Source: an uncultured Lachnospiraceae bacterium | Lineage (GTDB): Bacteria > Bacillota > Clostridia > Lachnospirales > Lachnospiraceae | Length of the DNA stretch: 6,802 nt | Reading direction: 5' to 3' | NCBI GenBank assembly: GCA_900555195.1 | Contig: USKC01000170.1 | Location: forward strand, 1 to 6,802 | Shown here: one piece after another, positions 5,952 through 6,802 of the stretch | Position numbering within the stretch: position 1 is the first letter of the stretch | Layout: each line of letters opens with the position of its first letter | Made by a program: the position numbers and the translations under genes | The notes under the pieces: model-generated | The model's input: the letters and a program-made list of their open reading frames with translations, nothing else | Databases searched by the model: none | What the model was told of the DNA's origin: nothing

Positions 5952-6802
5952 TTATCTCTTTTCTTCCCCTCTATTCCCCATGCTCTCACGAATGTGATAG
6001 ATTGGCAACAATTCTCTCTTGATTGGAATGTTCACCTGATTATCCACCACCGTAAAAAGAATATCCATGGCAATCTTAGCCATCTGCTCAATCGGCACAT
6101 CCACAGATGACAGGGACGGTCTATTATATTTCAGCAATTCCGATTCCTCCAGGAAAATCAGCTTCAGTTCTTCCGAGATCCGTATTCCCCGCTTCCTGAC
6201 AACTTCCAGAATCCCCGCAGCCAGACGGCTGTCCAGCGCCAGCCAGGCAGCGGGCAATTGCATGCGGCTGAGAAGTTCTTCTGCCACCTGATATCCTGTC
6301 TCATAAGAACTCTTTTCCAGCCTGCAGTTCCATTCCTCCCGGACTTCAATCCCTCTATCCTGGCAGGCAAAGATAAATCCTGCTTCCAACAGCCGGTCTG
6401 GCCTGCCCCCTCTCTTAAAGCCGATGACAGCAGCGCTCTTCGTTTCCTCTGCATCCAACATCTGGGCACATTTCTCTCCTGCCCGATAATTGTCCATCAA
6501 CACGCAATGGAATTTATTCGTATCCCTGCCAATCAGAATAATGGGGATATCATCCTCCTGTCCTTCCAGCCGCTCCTGTTCTTCCAAAGAAATCCCGCCG
6601 ATCACAGCCGCGCTGAAACGGTTTGCGCTCAGCTGATCTATGCAGGAAGCAAATTCTCCCGCTTCATATGGCTGCACCACCATCTCCACTTTACGTTCCT
6701 TTTCAACCGTCCTCTGATACATGCCATCCAGAAGTTTCCCTAGCCTGGAGTTCAGATTATCTCTGCGCCAGAATATTGCAATTATAACAGGCGGCTCTTC
6801 CA
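5952..6802 (-). CDS. LacI/GalR-family transcriptional regulator, effector-binding part; N-terminal HTH beyond window
   Basis: The frame is open from the right edge to TAA at 5952-5954, giving 282 visible residues. An internal Met at 6720-6722 is not the start, because 26 further in-frame residues upstream (beginning EEPPVIIAIFW) match the first strand of the periplasmic-binding-protein-like domain. LacI proteins are usually ~330-345 residues, so about 55-60 residues, the helix-turn-helix and hinge, lie outside. Family features include MDNYRAGEKCAQML (equivalent to the common VDNyrAG), ALDSRLAAGILEVVRKRGIRI (equivalent to ND.lA.G...), and SLSSVDVPIEQMAKIAMDIL near the end. The canonical Asn-Asp before the A-G helix reads Leu-Asp here, hinting at a divergent effector pocket. 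Members act as homodimers on palindromic operators, usually sensing sugars or related metabolites. It is co-directional and just upstream, so it is the probable regulator of the esterase/MATE operon (inference). Confidence 0.88.
   Translation of the reverse strand, partial: EEPPVIIAIFWRRDNLNSRLGKLLDGMYQRTVEKERKVEMVVQPYEAGEFASCIDQLSANRFSAAVIGGISLEEQERLEGQEDDIPIILIGRDTNKFHCVLMDNYRAGEKCAQMLDAEETKSAAVIGFKRGGRPDRLLEAGFIFACQDRGIEVREEWNCRLEKSSYETGYQVAEELLSRMQLPAAWLALDSRLAAGILEVVRKRGIRISEELKLIFLEESELLKYNRPSLSSVDVPIEQMAKIAMDILFTVVDNQVNIPIKRELLPIYHIRESMGNRGEEKR

Noticed and set aside
6258..6743. Plus-strand open frame of 161 residues opposite the regulator
   Set aside because: It is antisense to a well-supported LacI-type frame and its translation has no family features.

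Overview
The window reads as one minus-strand gene cluster from a Gram-positive anaerobe of the Clostridia, most likely a gut Lachnospiraceae-type bacterium. That placement is inferred from strong AGGAGG-type ribosome binding sites, mid-range base composition, tight gene packing and protein style (EstA-like esterases, a Firmicutes-style LacI regulator, a NorM/DinF-type MATE protein). No rRNA, tRNA, mobile element or CRISPR array is visible.

Layout in the direction of transcription (right to left): (1) a LacI/GalR-type regulator (5952 to beyond 6802) whose DNA-binding head lies outside the window; (2) a 78-base AT-rich spacer with a weak hairpin and possible promoter sequence; (3) two paralogous single-domain esterases of the EstA/FrmB type (5088-5873 and 4297-5067); (4) a two-domain esterase with an N-terminal Ig-like/CBM48-like domain and a CE1/Fes-type catalytic domain (3075-4235); (5) a 12-helix MATE-family exporter (1633-3078); (6) a larger two-domain esterase (from 1649 past the left edge) that, after a complete first unit and a charged linker, begins a second copy of the same N-terminal domain, so it is probably a tandem double esterase.

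The last three genes overlap: GTGA (4 bases) between the two-domain esterase and the MATE gene, and 17 bases between the MATE gene and the double esterase. Each ribosome binding site is buried in the preceding gene, so the transporter is translationally tied to esterases on both sides. All visible N-termini lack signal peptides, so the esterases look cytoplasmic.

Working model (inference): the regulator senses a small molecule, probably sugar-like, and controls a set of at least four intracellular serine esterases that remove acyl groups from imported ester-bearing compounds (for example acetylated or feruloylated oligosaccharides, or plant phenolic esters). The MATE protein would export a released acid or aglycone. 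No glycoside hydrolase, importer or iron/siderophore gene is visible, so the substrate is undetermined.
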